Shown: positions 1-6,870 of the stretch, piece by piece
Numbering within the stretch: position 1 is the stretch's first letter
Layout: each line of letters opens with the position of its first letter
From: Actinomycetes bacterium
GTDB lineage: Bacteria > Actinomycetota > Actinomycetes > Actinomycetales > Microbacteriaceae
Direction of reading: 5' to 3'
Assembly (NCBI GenBank): GCA_023386675.1
Contig: JAEWJG010000049.1
Location: 1 to 11,372 of the forward strand
DNA length: 11,372 nt
Notes under the pieces: model-generated
What the model was told of the DNA's origin: nothing
What the model saw: only the letters and a program-made list of their open reading frames with translations
The model's database searches: none
Program-made: the position numbers and the translations under genes

Positions 1-312
1 GCCCGAGTGGAGGACGATCAGCCCCATCCCGCCGAGCACGTGCCGCCGGACACGCTCCACGACCTCGTCGGAGACGCGGTCGTGCGCGATGTGCCCCCAC
101 CAGAGGAGGACGTCGGTGCCGGCCAGCGCCTCCTCGCTCAGTCCGTGCTCCGGGTCGTCGAGGGTCGCCGTGCGAACGGCCACCTCGTCGCCGAGCAGTT
201 CCCTGAGCCCCTCGGCGATGGCGCCGTGGATGCCGTGCGGATAGATCGCAGCGATCTCGGGCTGGGTCGCCTCGTGGACGCCCTCGTTCCAGACGGTGAC
301 GCGCAGTGTCAT
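1..312 (-). CDS. ThuA-like domain protein, 3' end cut by window edge
   Basis: This is the first 104 codons of a gene that leaves the window at base 1. The translation begins MTLRVTVWNEGVHEATQPE, continues with AIYPHGIHGAIAEGL at residues 22-36, then LLWWGHIAHD near 73, and ends in GMGLIVLHSG. This is the N-terminal half of the ThuA-like fold, a class-I glutamine-amidotransferase-like family usually about 240 residues long. Rhizobial ThuA acts with the dehydrogenase ThuB in trehalose and maltitol use through 3-keto sugars; the exact chemistry of most homologues is unknown. The start is well supported: AAGGAG lies at 325-320, seven bases before the ATG. The stop of the upstream Gfo/Idh/MocA gene is only two bases away, so the two are surely co-transcribed and probably translationally coupled. 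The pairing with an oxidoreductase mirrors thuAB, so a role in keto-sugar breakdown is likely but not proven. Confidence 0.88.
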   Translation of the reverse strand, partial: MTLRVTVWNEGVHEATQPEIAAIYPHGIHGAIAEGLRELLGDEVAVRTATLDDPEHGLSEEALAGTDVLLWWGHIAHDRVSDEVVERVRRHVLGGMGLIVLHSG

Positions 313-314
313 GA

Positions 315-1427
315 TCAAGCTCCTTCGGTGGCGGGCGCCAGGCGGACCTCGGCGCCGATGCGGGCGGATTCGTAGGCCGCGTCGATGATGCGGGCGCGCT
401 CCAGCGCGAGCCGCCCGTCCCAGTTCGACCACGCGCGCTCGTCGGCGACGTGCTCGAGGAAGGTCTCGACCACCGCCAGGTGGCCACGGCCGGGGTCGGC
501 GGTGACCGAGATGTCCTCGCTCTGCTCGCCCTCGCCGGTGAAGATCGTGAGCTCTCCGGACGGCGCGTAGTCGACCACGCGGAGGTCGGCGCCGCCCTCT
601 GTGCCGTAAAGGGTGATCCCGAACTCGTCGCCGGCCGGGCGGTACGCCGCCCAGCTGGTCTCGATGACGATCGAGCCGCCGCCGTCCAGACGGAGCAGGA
701 GGCTGGCGAGGTCCTCGACCTCGTAGGCCGAGCCGACCTGCTGCTTGCCTGCGGTCGCGCCGCCGCGTCCGCGGATACCCAGCTCGGCGTGCGTCACGGC
801 CGAGACGGCCGTCACCTTCGGCTCGCCGAAGAGGTGGAGCGCGTAGTCGAGCACGTGCACGCCGATGTCGATGAGCGGACCGCCGCCCGCCATCTCCCGG
901 TTGGTGAACCAGCTGCCGAGTGCAGGGATGCCCGCCCGGCGCAGCCAGATGGCGCGTGCGTGGTACGGCCGGCCGATCTGACCGGAGTCGACCGCGGCCT
1001 TAAGCGCCTCGATGTCGCCGCGGCGGCGGTGGTTGAACGCGACCTCCAGCACACGGCCGGCGCGGTGGGCCGCGTCCACCATCGTCTGCGCCTCGGCCGC
1101 CGTGCGCGCGATCGGCTTCTCGCTGAGCACGTGCAGGCCGGCGTCGAGGGCGCCGACGGCGATCGGCGCGTGGAGGAAGGTCGGGACGGCGACGCTCACG
1201 ACATCCAGGTCGCCCTCGGCGACGAGGTTCTGCCAGTCGCGGTGGAGGCGGGTCAGGCCGTACTTCTCGCCGAGCTCGGCGCGCGGGCCGTCCTCCATGC
1301 CGGCGATGGCGACCAGCTCGACGCCGGGCAGGGCGTCGTAGGCGGCCATGTGCTGCTGGCCGGCCCAGCCGAGGCCGACGACACCGGCGCGCAGGGGGCG
1401 GCCGGGGGAGTCGCTGTTCGTGGTCAT
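315..1427 (-). CDS. Gfo/Idh/MocA family oxidoreductase (370 aa)
   Basis: This is a predicted cytosolic NAD(P)-dependent sugar or polyol dehydrogenase. The N-terminal Rossmann fold is marked by GVVGLGWAG (residues 15-23). The family lysine lies in SEKPIA (K104), followed by EVAFNHRRR near 128-136. The second half of the active site is GGGPLIDIGVHVLDY, giving the usual Asp and His (D187, H191), so the Lys-Asp-His set is complete. Length is typical for the family. The ATG at 1427 is preceded by AAGGAG at 1437-1432. It lies 62 bases downstream of the ROK repressor gene on the same strand, and that gap contains a perfect 14-bp palindrome; two bases separate its stop from the ThuA-like gene. The adjacency to ThuA suggests a ThuB-like role, oxidising a glycoside at C3, which is inference. 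The substrate and the cofactor preference cannot be read from the sequence. Confidence 0.93.
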   Translation of the reverse strand: MTTNSDSPGRPLRAGVVGLGWAGQQHMAAYDALPGVELVAIAGMEDGPRAELGEKYGLTRLHRDWQNLVAEGDLDVVSVAVPTFLHAPIAVGALDAGLHVLSEKPIARTAAEAQTMVDAAHRAGRVLEVAFNHRRRGDIEALKAAVDSGQIGRPYHARAIWLRRAGIPALGSWFTNREMAGGGPLIDIGVHVLDYALHLFGEPKVTAVSAVTHAELGIRGRGGATAGKQQVGSAYEVEDLASLLLRLDGGGSIVIETSWAAYRPAGDEFGITLYGTEGGADLRVVDYAPSGELTIFTGEGEQSEDISVTADPGRGHLAVVETFLEHVADERAWSNWDGRLALERARIIDAAYESARIGAEVRLAPATEGA

Positions 1428-1444
1428 GGGGCTCCTTTCGGGGT

Positions 1445-1458
1445 TCGAATCGATTCGA
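1445..1458. promoter_or_regulatory. 14-bp perfect palindrome, LacI-type operator candidate
   Basis: The sequence tcgaatcgattcga reads the same on both strands and sits between the ROK repressor gene and the Gfo/Idh/MocA gene, 18 bases upstream of the latter's ATG. It has an even-numbered symmetry with a central CG and an AATCGATT core, which is the hallmark of operators bound by LacI-family repressors. It has no loop and no T-run, so it is not a terminator. No convincing -10 or -35 is visible in this 62-base gap. A bound repressor could therefore act as a roadblock to read-through from the ROK gene or cover a weak promoter. No LacI-family gene is present in the window. Confidence 0.5.
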
Positions 1459-1489
1459 TGGTGGTCGGATGAGCGCAGTGGAGAAGATG

Positions 1490-2680
1490 TCAGCGGAAGA
1501 GCGACCGCGGCGTCCCGGTGCCGGGATCCAGCGCGCGCTGCACGACCATGACGGCCGCGCCGATCACGCCGCCGGTCTCTCCCGAGCGCGACTGGGTGAT
1601 GGTCAGGTGCTGCGTCGCCAAGGGCGTCGAGCGCTGGTAGACGACCTCCCGCATCCCGGCCAGGAGCTGCTCCCCGACGCGGGAAAGACTGCCGCCGACG
1701 ACGATCACCGAGGGGTTGAGGAGGTTGACGCAGGTGGCGACCACGGCGCCGAGGTCGCGGCCCGCCTGGCGGATGGCCTCGAGAACGCGCGGATTGCCGG
1801 TGCGTGCCAGCTCCACCACGTCGTCGCTGGTCGAGGCGGGGAAGCCGAGCTCGGTAAGCGTGCGCGCGATCGCCGGGCCGCTCACCAGGGCCTCGAGGTC
1901 CGCATCCTGCTCGCCATGGCTGGGGGTGTCCGTGCCGAAGGGTACTCGCACGTGCCCGAGGTCGCCGGCGGAGCCGAGCGCCCCGCGCTGCAGCCGGCCG
2001 CCGCTGATGATGCCAGCGCCGACGCCGGTCGCCACCTTCACGAACAGCAGGTCGGTCTCATCGGGCCACATCAGGGTCTGCTCGCCGAGCGCGAGGAGGT
2101 TCACGTCGTTGTCGACCAGGACCGGCACGTCGAACACCCGACGGATGTAGCGCGGGATGTCGAACCGGTCCCAGCCGGGCATGATCGGCGGGTTCACCGG
2201 CAGGCCGGTCGAGTGCTCCACGGGACCGGGAACGCCCACGCCCACGCCGATCAGGTCCTCGGGCCGGCGGCCGGAGGCGGTGTACAGCTCGCAGGCGACC
2301 TCGAGGGCCCAGTCCAGGATCTCCTCCGGCCCGTCGGCGATCGAGAGGCGCTCCGACCGGCTCGCCATGATGGCGCCGGACAGGTCGGCGAGGGCGACGA
2401 CACCGTGCGTCGCGCCCAGGTCCACCGCGAGGACAACACGTGATTCGGCGTGGAAGCGGATGCGCGCAGGCGGCCGCCCGCCGGAGGACGGGTCGTCTCC
2501 CGCGGGGATGACCAGTCCGGCACTGGTCAGCAGGTCGATGCGGGACGCGATGGTCGAGCGGGCCATGCCCGTCAGCTCGGCCAACTGCGCGCGCGTGCGC
2601 GGCACGCCGTCGCGCAGGATCGTCAGCAACTCGGCGGCGTCTGCGGCGACGAGCGCAGAATCGCGCGCGCTGTCGGTCAT
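1490..2680 (-). CDS. ROK-family transcriptional repressor (396 aa)
   Basis: This is a predicted sugar-responsive DNA-binding repressor of the NagC/Mlc/XylR type. A winged helix-turn-helix occupies about residues 15-75 (TRAQLAELTGMARSTIASRI, then the GGRPP wing at 67-71). The ROK sugar-kinase-like domain follows with AVDLGATHG (85-93), GVGVPGPV (147-154), the sugar-site VDNDVN (189-194) and ATGVGAGII near 217-225. The region that normally carries the zinc motif CxCGxxGC contains no cysteine, although its histidine (LGH, H243) is kept. I start the gene at the ATG at 2680. The in-frame start at 2779 would add 33 unconserved residues and run through the divergent promoter. There is no Shine-Dalgarno; TTCAAT six bases before the ATG may be the -10 of a leaderless transcript. 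It probably controls the divergent sugar operon and itself, with a pathway sugar as inducer. Confidence 0.92.
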   Translation of the reverse strand: MTDSARDSALVAADAAELLTILRDGVPRTRAQLAELTGMARSTIASRIDLLTSAGLVIPAGDDPSSGGRPPARIRFHAESRVVLAVDLGATHGVVALADLSGAIMASRSERLSIADGPEEILDWALEVACELYTASGRRPEDLIGVGVGVPGPVEHSTGLPVNPPIMPGWDRFDIPRYIRRVFDVPVLVDNDVNLLALGEQTLMWPDETDLLFVKVATGVGAGIISGGRLQRGALGSAGDLGHVRVPFGTDTPSHGEQDADLEALVSGPAIARTLTELGFPASTSDDVVELARTGNPRVLEAIRQAGRDLGAVVATCVNLLNPSVIVVGGSLSRVGEQLLAGMREVVYQRSTPLATQHLTITQSRSGETGGVIGAAVMVVQRALDPGTGTPRSLFR

Positions 2681-2686
2681 GACGGT

Positions 2687-2692
2687 ATTGAA
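2687..2692 (-). promoter_or_regulatory. candidate -10 of a leaderless ROK transcript
   Basis: On the minus strand TTCAAT (four of six matches to TATAAT) ends six bases before the ROK ATG at 2680. TTGGGC lies 18 bases further upstream at 2716-2711 as a weak -35. No purine-rich ribosome site precedes the ATG, so a leaderless start is the simplest reading. Confidence 0.3.
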
Positions 2693-2728
2693 CCACAGTG
2701 TCGTCGCGCAGCCCAAAGATATGCATGC

Positions 2729-2749
2729 GTCAGTCGACTTTTGATTGAC
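2729..2749. promoter_or_regulatory. imperfect inverted repeat over the -35 box, possible ROK operator
   Basis: The 21 bases from GTCAGTC to GATTGAC form an imperfect inverted repeat centred on 2739: seven of ten positions pair, including GTCA/TGAC at the ends. It covers most of the -35 hexamer of the plus-strand operon and lies upstream of the ROK gene, where a shared operator would be expected. An eight-base palindrome, agtcgact at 2732-2739, lies inside it. The symmetry is partial and there is no known site to compare with, so the assignment to the ROK protein is inference. Confidence 0.25.
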
Positions 2750-2773
2750 ACCCGGCAGAAGTCCCGCTTGAAT
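2745..2773 (+). promoter_or_regulatory. sigma-70-type promoter of the sugar operon
   Basis: A perfect -35 TTGACA (2745-2750) is followed after 17 bases by TTGAAT (2768-2773), which matches the -10 consensus at four of six positions including the first T and the final AAT. Transcription would begin near 2780, leaving a leader of about 50 bases before the GTG at 2829. The promoter lies in the AT-richer gap between the ROK gene and the operon it probably represses. Confidence 0.6.
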
Positions 2774-2818
2774 GGTCACGCGCCCCTTTCGGCGCCTCCA
2801 CCCCGCAACGAACTCGAC

Positions 2819-2824
2819 GAGGAG
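2819..2824 (+). promoter_or_regulatory. ribosome binding site fixing the GTG start at 2829
   Basis: GAGGAG ends four bases before the GTG at 2829. The in-frame ATG at 2772 overlaps the -10 hexamer and has no ribosome site, so it cannot be the start if the promoter call is right. Confidence 0.6.
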
Positions 2825-2828
2825 AACA

Positions 2829-3572
2829 GTGTCGACGTCCCCAGTCTCCGTGCAGCTCTACACGGTCCGCGAACTCCTGACCGAAGACACGGTCGGAACC
2901 CTCAAGCGGATCGCCGACATCGGGTTCACCCAGGTCGAGCCGTTCGCCTTCCTCAGCTTCGGCGACGCGCTGCGCCAGGGCCTCGACGAGGCCGGCCTCA
3001 GCGCCCCCACCACCCACCAGGGCTTCATCGGCGGCGATCTGGACGAGGTGTTCGGCGCCGCGAAGGAGCTCGGCATCCAGACGGTCATCGACCCGTTCGT
3101 CGCGCCCGAGAAGTGGCAGTCCGCCGAGGACGTGGCGCAGACCGCCGACCAGCTGAACGCCGCCGCCGAGGTGGCCGCGCGCCACGGCATCCGCGTCGGG
3201 TACCACAACCACGACCACGAGATCTCCAGCACGATCGAGGGCGTCACCGCGCTCGAGTTCTTCGCCGGGAGGCTCGCCCCCGAGGTCGTCCTCGAGGTCG
3301 ACACCTACTGGGTGGCCGTCGGAGGCGCCGACCCGGTCGCCTATCTGCCGAAGCTCGGCGACCGCGTGGTCGCCCTCCACATCAAGGACGGCCCCGGCAC
3401 CCACGACAACAAGGACCAGGTCGCGGTCGGCCAGGGTTCGCTCCCCATCGAGCAGATCATCGCCGCGGCGCCGGACGCGCTGCGCGTCATCGAGCTCGAC
3501 GACTCGCGCGGTGACCGCTTCCAGGCCGTGGCCGACAGCTTCGCCTTCCTCTCCTCCAAGGGCCTCGCATGA
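2829..3572 (+). CDS. TIM-barrel sugar isomerase/epimerase family protein (247 aa)
   Basis: This is a member of the xylose-isomerase-like TIM-barrel superfamily (AP endonuclease 2 fold), which includes sugar epimerases, IolE-type dehydratases and keto-glycoside-processing enzymes. The translation opens SVQLYTVRELL, a typical first strand. It then shows VGYHNHDHE (residues 123-131), LEVDTYW (155-161), ALHIKDG (182-188) and VIELDD (220-225). In this fold a divalent metal is held by acidic and histidine residues at strand ends; D158, H184 and E222 are the best candidates. At 247 residues it is compact but complete. I chose the GTG at 2829 because it follows GAGGAG and lies downstream of the promoter. 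It is the first gene of the operon and overlaps the next gene by ATGA. A keto-sugar isomerase, epimerase or lyase role is likely; the substrate is unknown. Confidence 0.92.
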   Translation: MSTSPVSVQLYTVRELLTEDTVGTLKRIADIGFTQVEPFAFLSFGDALRQGLDEAGLSAPTTHQGFIGGDLDEVFGAAKELGIQTVIDPFVAPEKWQSAEDVAQTADQLNAAAEVAARHGIRVGYHNHDHEISSTIEGVTALEFFAGRLAPEVVLEVDTYWVAVGGADPVAYLPKLGDRVVALHIKDGPGTHDNKDQVAVGQGSLPIEQIIAAAPDALRVIELDDSRGDRFQAVADSFAFLSSKGLA

Positions 3573-4666
3573 GCGGCGGCGCGGTCGGAGTCGGCGTCAT
3601 CGGCGCCGGCGTCATCAGCAATGAGTATCTCGGCAACCTCACCAGCTTCCCCGACCTCGATGTCCGGTTCGTCGCCGACATCGACGTGGACCGCGCGCGG
3701 GCGCAGGCGAAGAAGTACGGCGTCCCCGGCTCCGGCACGGTGGAGCAGCTGCTCGCCGACCCCGAGATCGAGATCGTCGTCAACCTGACCATCCCGAAGG
3801 TCCACGTCGAGGTCGCCCTGCAGGCGCTCGCCGCGGGCAAGAACGTGTGGAGCGAGAAGCCCTTCGCCCTCGACCGCGCCAGTGGCCGCGAGCTGCTCGA
3901 TGCGGGGCACGCCAAGGGCCTCCGCGTCGCCACCGCGCCGGACACCTTCCTCGGGTCCGGCATCCAGTCGGCCCGCCGCCTGGTCGAGAACGGCGACATC
4001 GGCGCACCGCTCACCGCGCTCACGCTGCTGCAGAGCCCCGGCCCCGAGTCGTGGCATCCCAACCCCGACTTCCTGTTCCAGGAGGGCGCCGGCCCGCTGT
4101 TCGACATCGGACCGTACTACCTCACCGCTCTGGTGCAGCTGTTCGGTCCGGTCGCGCGGGTGAGCGCGACGGCCTCGAAGGCCCGAGAGAGCCGCGTGAT
4201 CGGCTCCGGCCCCCGCGCAGGCGAGTCGTTCTCCGTCACCGTTCCGACGCACGTGAGTGCGCTCTACGAGTTCGAGAGCGGCCAGACGGCGCAGTCGGTC
4301 TTCAGTTTCGACTCGAAGCTCGGTCGTACCCAATTCGAGGTCGCCGGGCTCGACGGCACCCTCGTCGTGCCCGACCCGAACACCTTCGAGGGCGAGCTCA
4401 TCGTGCACGGTGCGGACGGGATCGAGACGTACCCGTCGACCGGCACCACCGTCACACGCGGCATCGGCGTCGTGGAGCTGGCCCGCGCCATCCGCGCGGG
4501 TATCCCGGAGCGCGCCTCCGGCGAGCAGGCGTACCACGTGCTCGACATCATGGTGTCGACGATCGAGGCGGGGGAGTCCCGCACGCCCGTCGAGGTCCAG
4601 AGCACGGTCGAGGTCGCGCCGGCGCTGCCGGAGGACTGGGACCCGCGCGCGGCGACCCTGGCGTAG
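3569..4666 (+). CDS. Gfo/Idh/MocA oxidoreductase with Tyr at the usual His site (365 aa)
   Basis: This is a predicted NAD(P)-dependent sugar dehydrogenase or reductase. The nucleotide-binding turn is VGVIGAGVIS (residues 8-17), the conserved lysine sits in SEKPFA (K97), and APDTFLGSG (123-131) takes the place of the usual FNHR-type segment. The second active-site motif reads FDIGPYYLTALV: D169 is present but the position four residues later, normally His, is Y173. Tyrosine here is known in some family members, such as glucose-fructose oxidoreductase, so the protein may still be active. It probably belongs to another subfamily than its two neighbours. The ATG overlaps the stop of the isomerase gene (ATGA), with AAGGG about six bases upstream. 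The next gene begins nine bases after its TAG. Coupled translation with the isomerase suggests consecutive steps or a shared substrate. Confidence 0.93.
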   Translation: MSGGAVGVGVIGAGVISNEYLGNLTSFPDLDVRFVADIDVDRARAQAKKYGVPGSGTVEQLLADPEIEIVVNLTIPKVHVEVALQALAAGKNVWSEKPFALDRASGRELLDAGHAKGLRVATAPDTFLGSGIQSARRLVENGDIGAPLTALTLLQSPGPESWHPNPDFLFQEGAGPLFDIGPYYLTALVQLFGPVARVSATASKARESRVIGSGPRAGESFSVTVPTHVSALYEFESGQTAQSVFSFDSKLGRTQFEVAGLDGTLVVPDPNTFEGELIVHGADGIETYPSTGTTVTRGIGVVELARAIRAGIPERASGEQAYHVLDIMVSTIEAGESRTPVEVQSTVEVAPALPEDWDPRAATLA

Positions 4667-4675
4667 GGCGCGGAG

Positions 4676-5827
4676 ATGAGCGAGGGAACGGATCCGCACA
4701 TCGCCGCCGTGAGCGGTGGACTGACGCGGCGGGATGAAAGCGCGGCCGGGGCGCGGCTCCGGGTGGCGATCGTCGGCGGCGGCTTCATGGCCGAGGTGCA
4801 CTCGCGAGCCGCCCGGGCGGCACGCGCGGAGCTCGCGGGCATCTCCTCGTCCACGCCGGAGCGCTCGGCGGCCGCAGCGGAGCGCCTGGGCATCGCGCGG
4901 GCATACGGGTCGCTCGACGAGCTGCTCGCGGACGACACGATCGACGTCGTGCACGTGACCACACCCAACGCGCTCCACGCGGAGCAGGCCTCCGCCGTGC
5001 TGGAGTCCGGCAAGGACGTCATCTGCGAGAAGCCGCTCGCGACCACGGTCGCCGACGCCGAGGCGCTGGTCGCCGCGGCCGAGGGGCGCACGGCGACGGT
5101 TCCGTTCGTCTACCGCTTCCACCCGCTGGTGCGGGAGGCGCGGTCGCGGTTCGCTTCCGGCGAGGCCGGCCGCGTCCTCAGCATCAACGCGTCGTACCTC
5201 CAGGACTGGCTGCTCGGCGCGGGCGACGACAACTGGCGTGTCGACTCCGAGAAGGGCGGCCGGTCCCGCGCCTTCGCCGACATCGGGTCCCACCTCGTCG
5301 ACCTCGTGGAGTTCGTGAGCGGCGACCGCGTGAGCCGGGTCTCCGCGACAAAGCGCACGGTCTTCGCCGAGCGGGCCTCCCACGCGAACATCACCACGGA
5401 GGACGCGGTGGCGGTCGTCGTCGAGACGCACTCGGGAGCGCTCGGCACACTGCTGGTCTCGCAGGTCGCCCCCGGTCGCAAGAACCGGCTGTGGCTCGAG
5501 ATCGCGGGCAGCGCGGAGAGTGTGGCGTTCGACCAGGAGCAGCCGGAGACGCTGTGGGTGGGCCGCCGGAAGGGCAGCCTGATCATCCCGCGCGACGCCG
5601 ACCAGCTGAGCGACGACGCGGCGCGGCTGTCGATCGTGCCCTCCGGGCACCCGCAGGGCTACCAGGACGCGTTCAACGCGTTCGTCGCCGACAGCTTCGC
5701 GGCGGTCGCGGGCGAGAGCCCGGACGGGCTGCCGCGCTTCACGGACGGCCTGCGGGCGGTCCGGATCACGGATGCGGTGATCGACTCGGCCGAGTCGGGC
5801 ACCTGGATCGAGATGGGAACGGAATGA
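4676..5827 (+). CDS. Gfo/Idh/MocA family oxidoreductase (383 aa)
   Basis: This is the third dehydrogenase of this family in the window. The Rossmann motif is RVAIVGGGFMAEVHS (residues 29-43), later than usual because about 28 poorly conserved residues precede it. The lysine motif is CEKPLA (K119), followed by FVYRFHP (144-150). The second motif FADIGSHLVDLVE supplies D202 and H206, so the canonical Lys-Asp-His set is present. The ATG at 4676 directly follows GGAG with no spacer, which is poor for initiation. A start further in, such as the GTG at codon 12, is possible but has no better ribosome site. The gene lies nine bases after the second dehydrogenase and overlaps the following isomerase by ATGA. 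It probably oxidises or reduces a sugar in the same pathway at another position or step. Confidence 0.91.
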   Translation: MSEGTDPHIAAVSGGLTRRDESAAGARLRVAIVGGGFMAEVHSRAARAARAELAGISSSTPERSAAAAERLGIARAYGSLDELLADDTIDVVHVTTPNALHAEQASAVLESGKDVICEKPLATTVADAEALVAAAEGRTATVPFVYRFHPLVREARSRFASGEAGRVLSINASYLQDWLLGAGDDNWRVDSEKGGRSRAFADIGSHLVDLVEFVSGDRVSRVSATKRTVFAERASHANITTEDAVAVVVETHSGALGTLLVSQVAPGRKNRLWLEIAGSAESVAFDQEQPETLWVGRRKGSLIIPRDADQLSDDAARLSIVPSGHPQGYQDAFNAFVADSFAAVAGESPDGLPRFTDGLRAVRITDAVIDSAESGTWIEMGTE

Positions 5828-6870
5828 TGACAGACGCCTCCGCGACGGACGACACGGCGGGTCGTACGCACCCGGTCACCCTGTTCACCGGCCAGTGGGC
5901 CGACCTGACGTTGGAGGAGGTCGCGAAGTACGCCTCCGAGTGGGGCTACGACGGACTCGAGATCGCCTGCTCGGGCGAGCACCTCGACGTCTGGCGCGCA
6001 GCCGAGGACGACGCCTACCTGCAGGGCCGCCTCGACATCCTCGACAGGTACGGCCTGAAGGTGTGGGCGATCTCCAACCACCTGAAGGGCCAGGCGGTCT
6101 GCGACGACCCGATCGACTTCCGCCACCAGGCGATCGTCGGCTCGAAGGTCTGGGGCGACGGCGACCCGGAGGGCGTGCGTCAGCGCGCCGCCGAGGAGCT
6201 GAAGCTCACCGCGAAGGTCGCCCGCAAGCTGGGCGTGGACACGGTGGTCGGCTTCACCGGGTCGAGCATCTGGCCGTACGTGGCGCAGTTCCCGCCGGTC
6301 CCGGCAGAGGTGTTCGAGCGCGGCTACCAGGACTTCGCCGACCGCTGGAATCCCATCCTCGACGTGTTCGACGGCGAGGGCGTCCGGTTCGCGCACGAGG
6401 TGCACCCGTCGGAGATCGCGTACGACTACTGGACGAGCGTCCGCACTCTCGAGGCGATCGACCACCGCGCGGCCTTCGGCTTCAACTGGGACCCGTCGCA
6501 CATGATGTGGCAGGACATCGACCCGGTCGGGTTCATCGTCGACTTCCAGGACCGCATCTACCACGTCGACTGCAAGGACACGCGGCTGCGCCCGAAGAAC
6601 GGCCGCGCCGGCGTGCTCGGCTCGCACCTGCCGTGGGGCGACCCGCGCCGTGGGTGGGACTTCGTCTCGACGGGGCACGGCGACGTGCCGTGGGAGGATG
6701 CGTTCCGCGCTCTGGAGTCCATCGGCTACACCGGCCCGATCTCGATCGAGTGGGAGGACGCCGGGATGGACCGCCTGCATGGCGCGAAGGAGGCCGTGGG
6801 CTACATCCGCTCGCTGCTCTGGAAGCAGCCGACGGCGTCGTTCGACGCGGCGTTCAGCAACCAGGACTAG
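5824..6870 (+). CDS. TIM-barrel sugar isomerase/epimerase, larger type (348 aa)
   Basis: This is the last gene of the operon, a second xylose-isomerase-like TIM-barrel protein about 100 residues longer than the first. It opens VTLFTGQWADLTLEEVAKYA, followed by GYDGLEIACSGEHLDVW (residues 41-57), HEVHPSEIAYD (191-201), FNWDPSHMMWQ (220-230), IYHVDCKDTR (245-254) and ISIEWEDAGMD (306-316). E192, D223, H247 and E309 fit the Glu-Asp-His-Glu metal site of the epimerase branch of this fold. The insert at residues 255-290, rich in Gly, Pro and Arg, is the main extra segment. The start overlaps the preceding stop as ATGA; a second ATG follows at once, and GGGA lies six bases upstream. The gene ends in a TAG shared with the convergent nitrilase gene, and a 12-bp hairpin follows. 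Its function is likely epimerisation, dehydration or cleavage of the keto sugar. Confidence 0.92.
   Translation: MMTDASATDDTAGRTHPVTLFTGQWADLTLEEVAKYASEWGYDGLEIACSGEHLDVWRAAEDDAYLQGRLDILDRYGLKVWAISNHLKGQAVCDDPIDFRHQAIVGSKVWGDGDPEGVRQRAAEELKLTAKVARKLGVDTVVGFTGSSIWPYVAQFPPVPAEVFERGYQDFADRWNPILDVFDGEGVRFAHEVHPSEIAYDYWTSVRTLEAIDHRAAFGFNWDPSHMMWQDIDPVGFIVDFQDRIYHVDCKDTRLRPKNGRAGVLGSHLPWGDPRRGWDFVSTGHGDVPWEDAFRALESIGYTGPISIEWEDAGMDRLHGAKEAVGYIRSLLWKQPTASFDAAFSNQD

Noticed and set aside
450..1472. A 340-codon open frame antisense to the first Gfo/Idh/MocA gene
   Set aside because: The minus-strand frame has intact Rossmann and Lys-Asp-His motifs and a ribosome site; the plus-strand frame has neither.
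2681..2779. Longer ROK start at 2779
   Set aside because: The extra 33 residues are not like any ROK N-terminus and the segment contains the divergent promoter.
2772..2828. Upstream ATG start for the first isomerase
   Set aside because: The ATG overlaps the -10 box and lacks a ribosome site; the GTG at 2829 follows GAGGAG and begins the conserved first strand.
4667..4675. Short gap between the second and third dehydrogenase genes as a possible promoter or degraded gene
   Set aside because: Nine bases are too few for either; it is a normal intra-operon junction.
3341..5650. A 769-codon open frame on the minus strand
   Set aside because: It lies antisense to the isomerase and two clear dehydrogenase genes, is rich in Arg, Gly and Ala without domains, and arises because high-GC codons leave few stops on the opposite strand.
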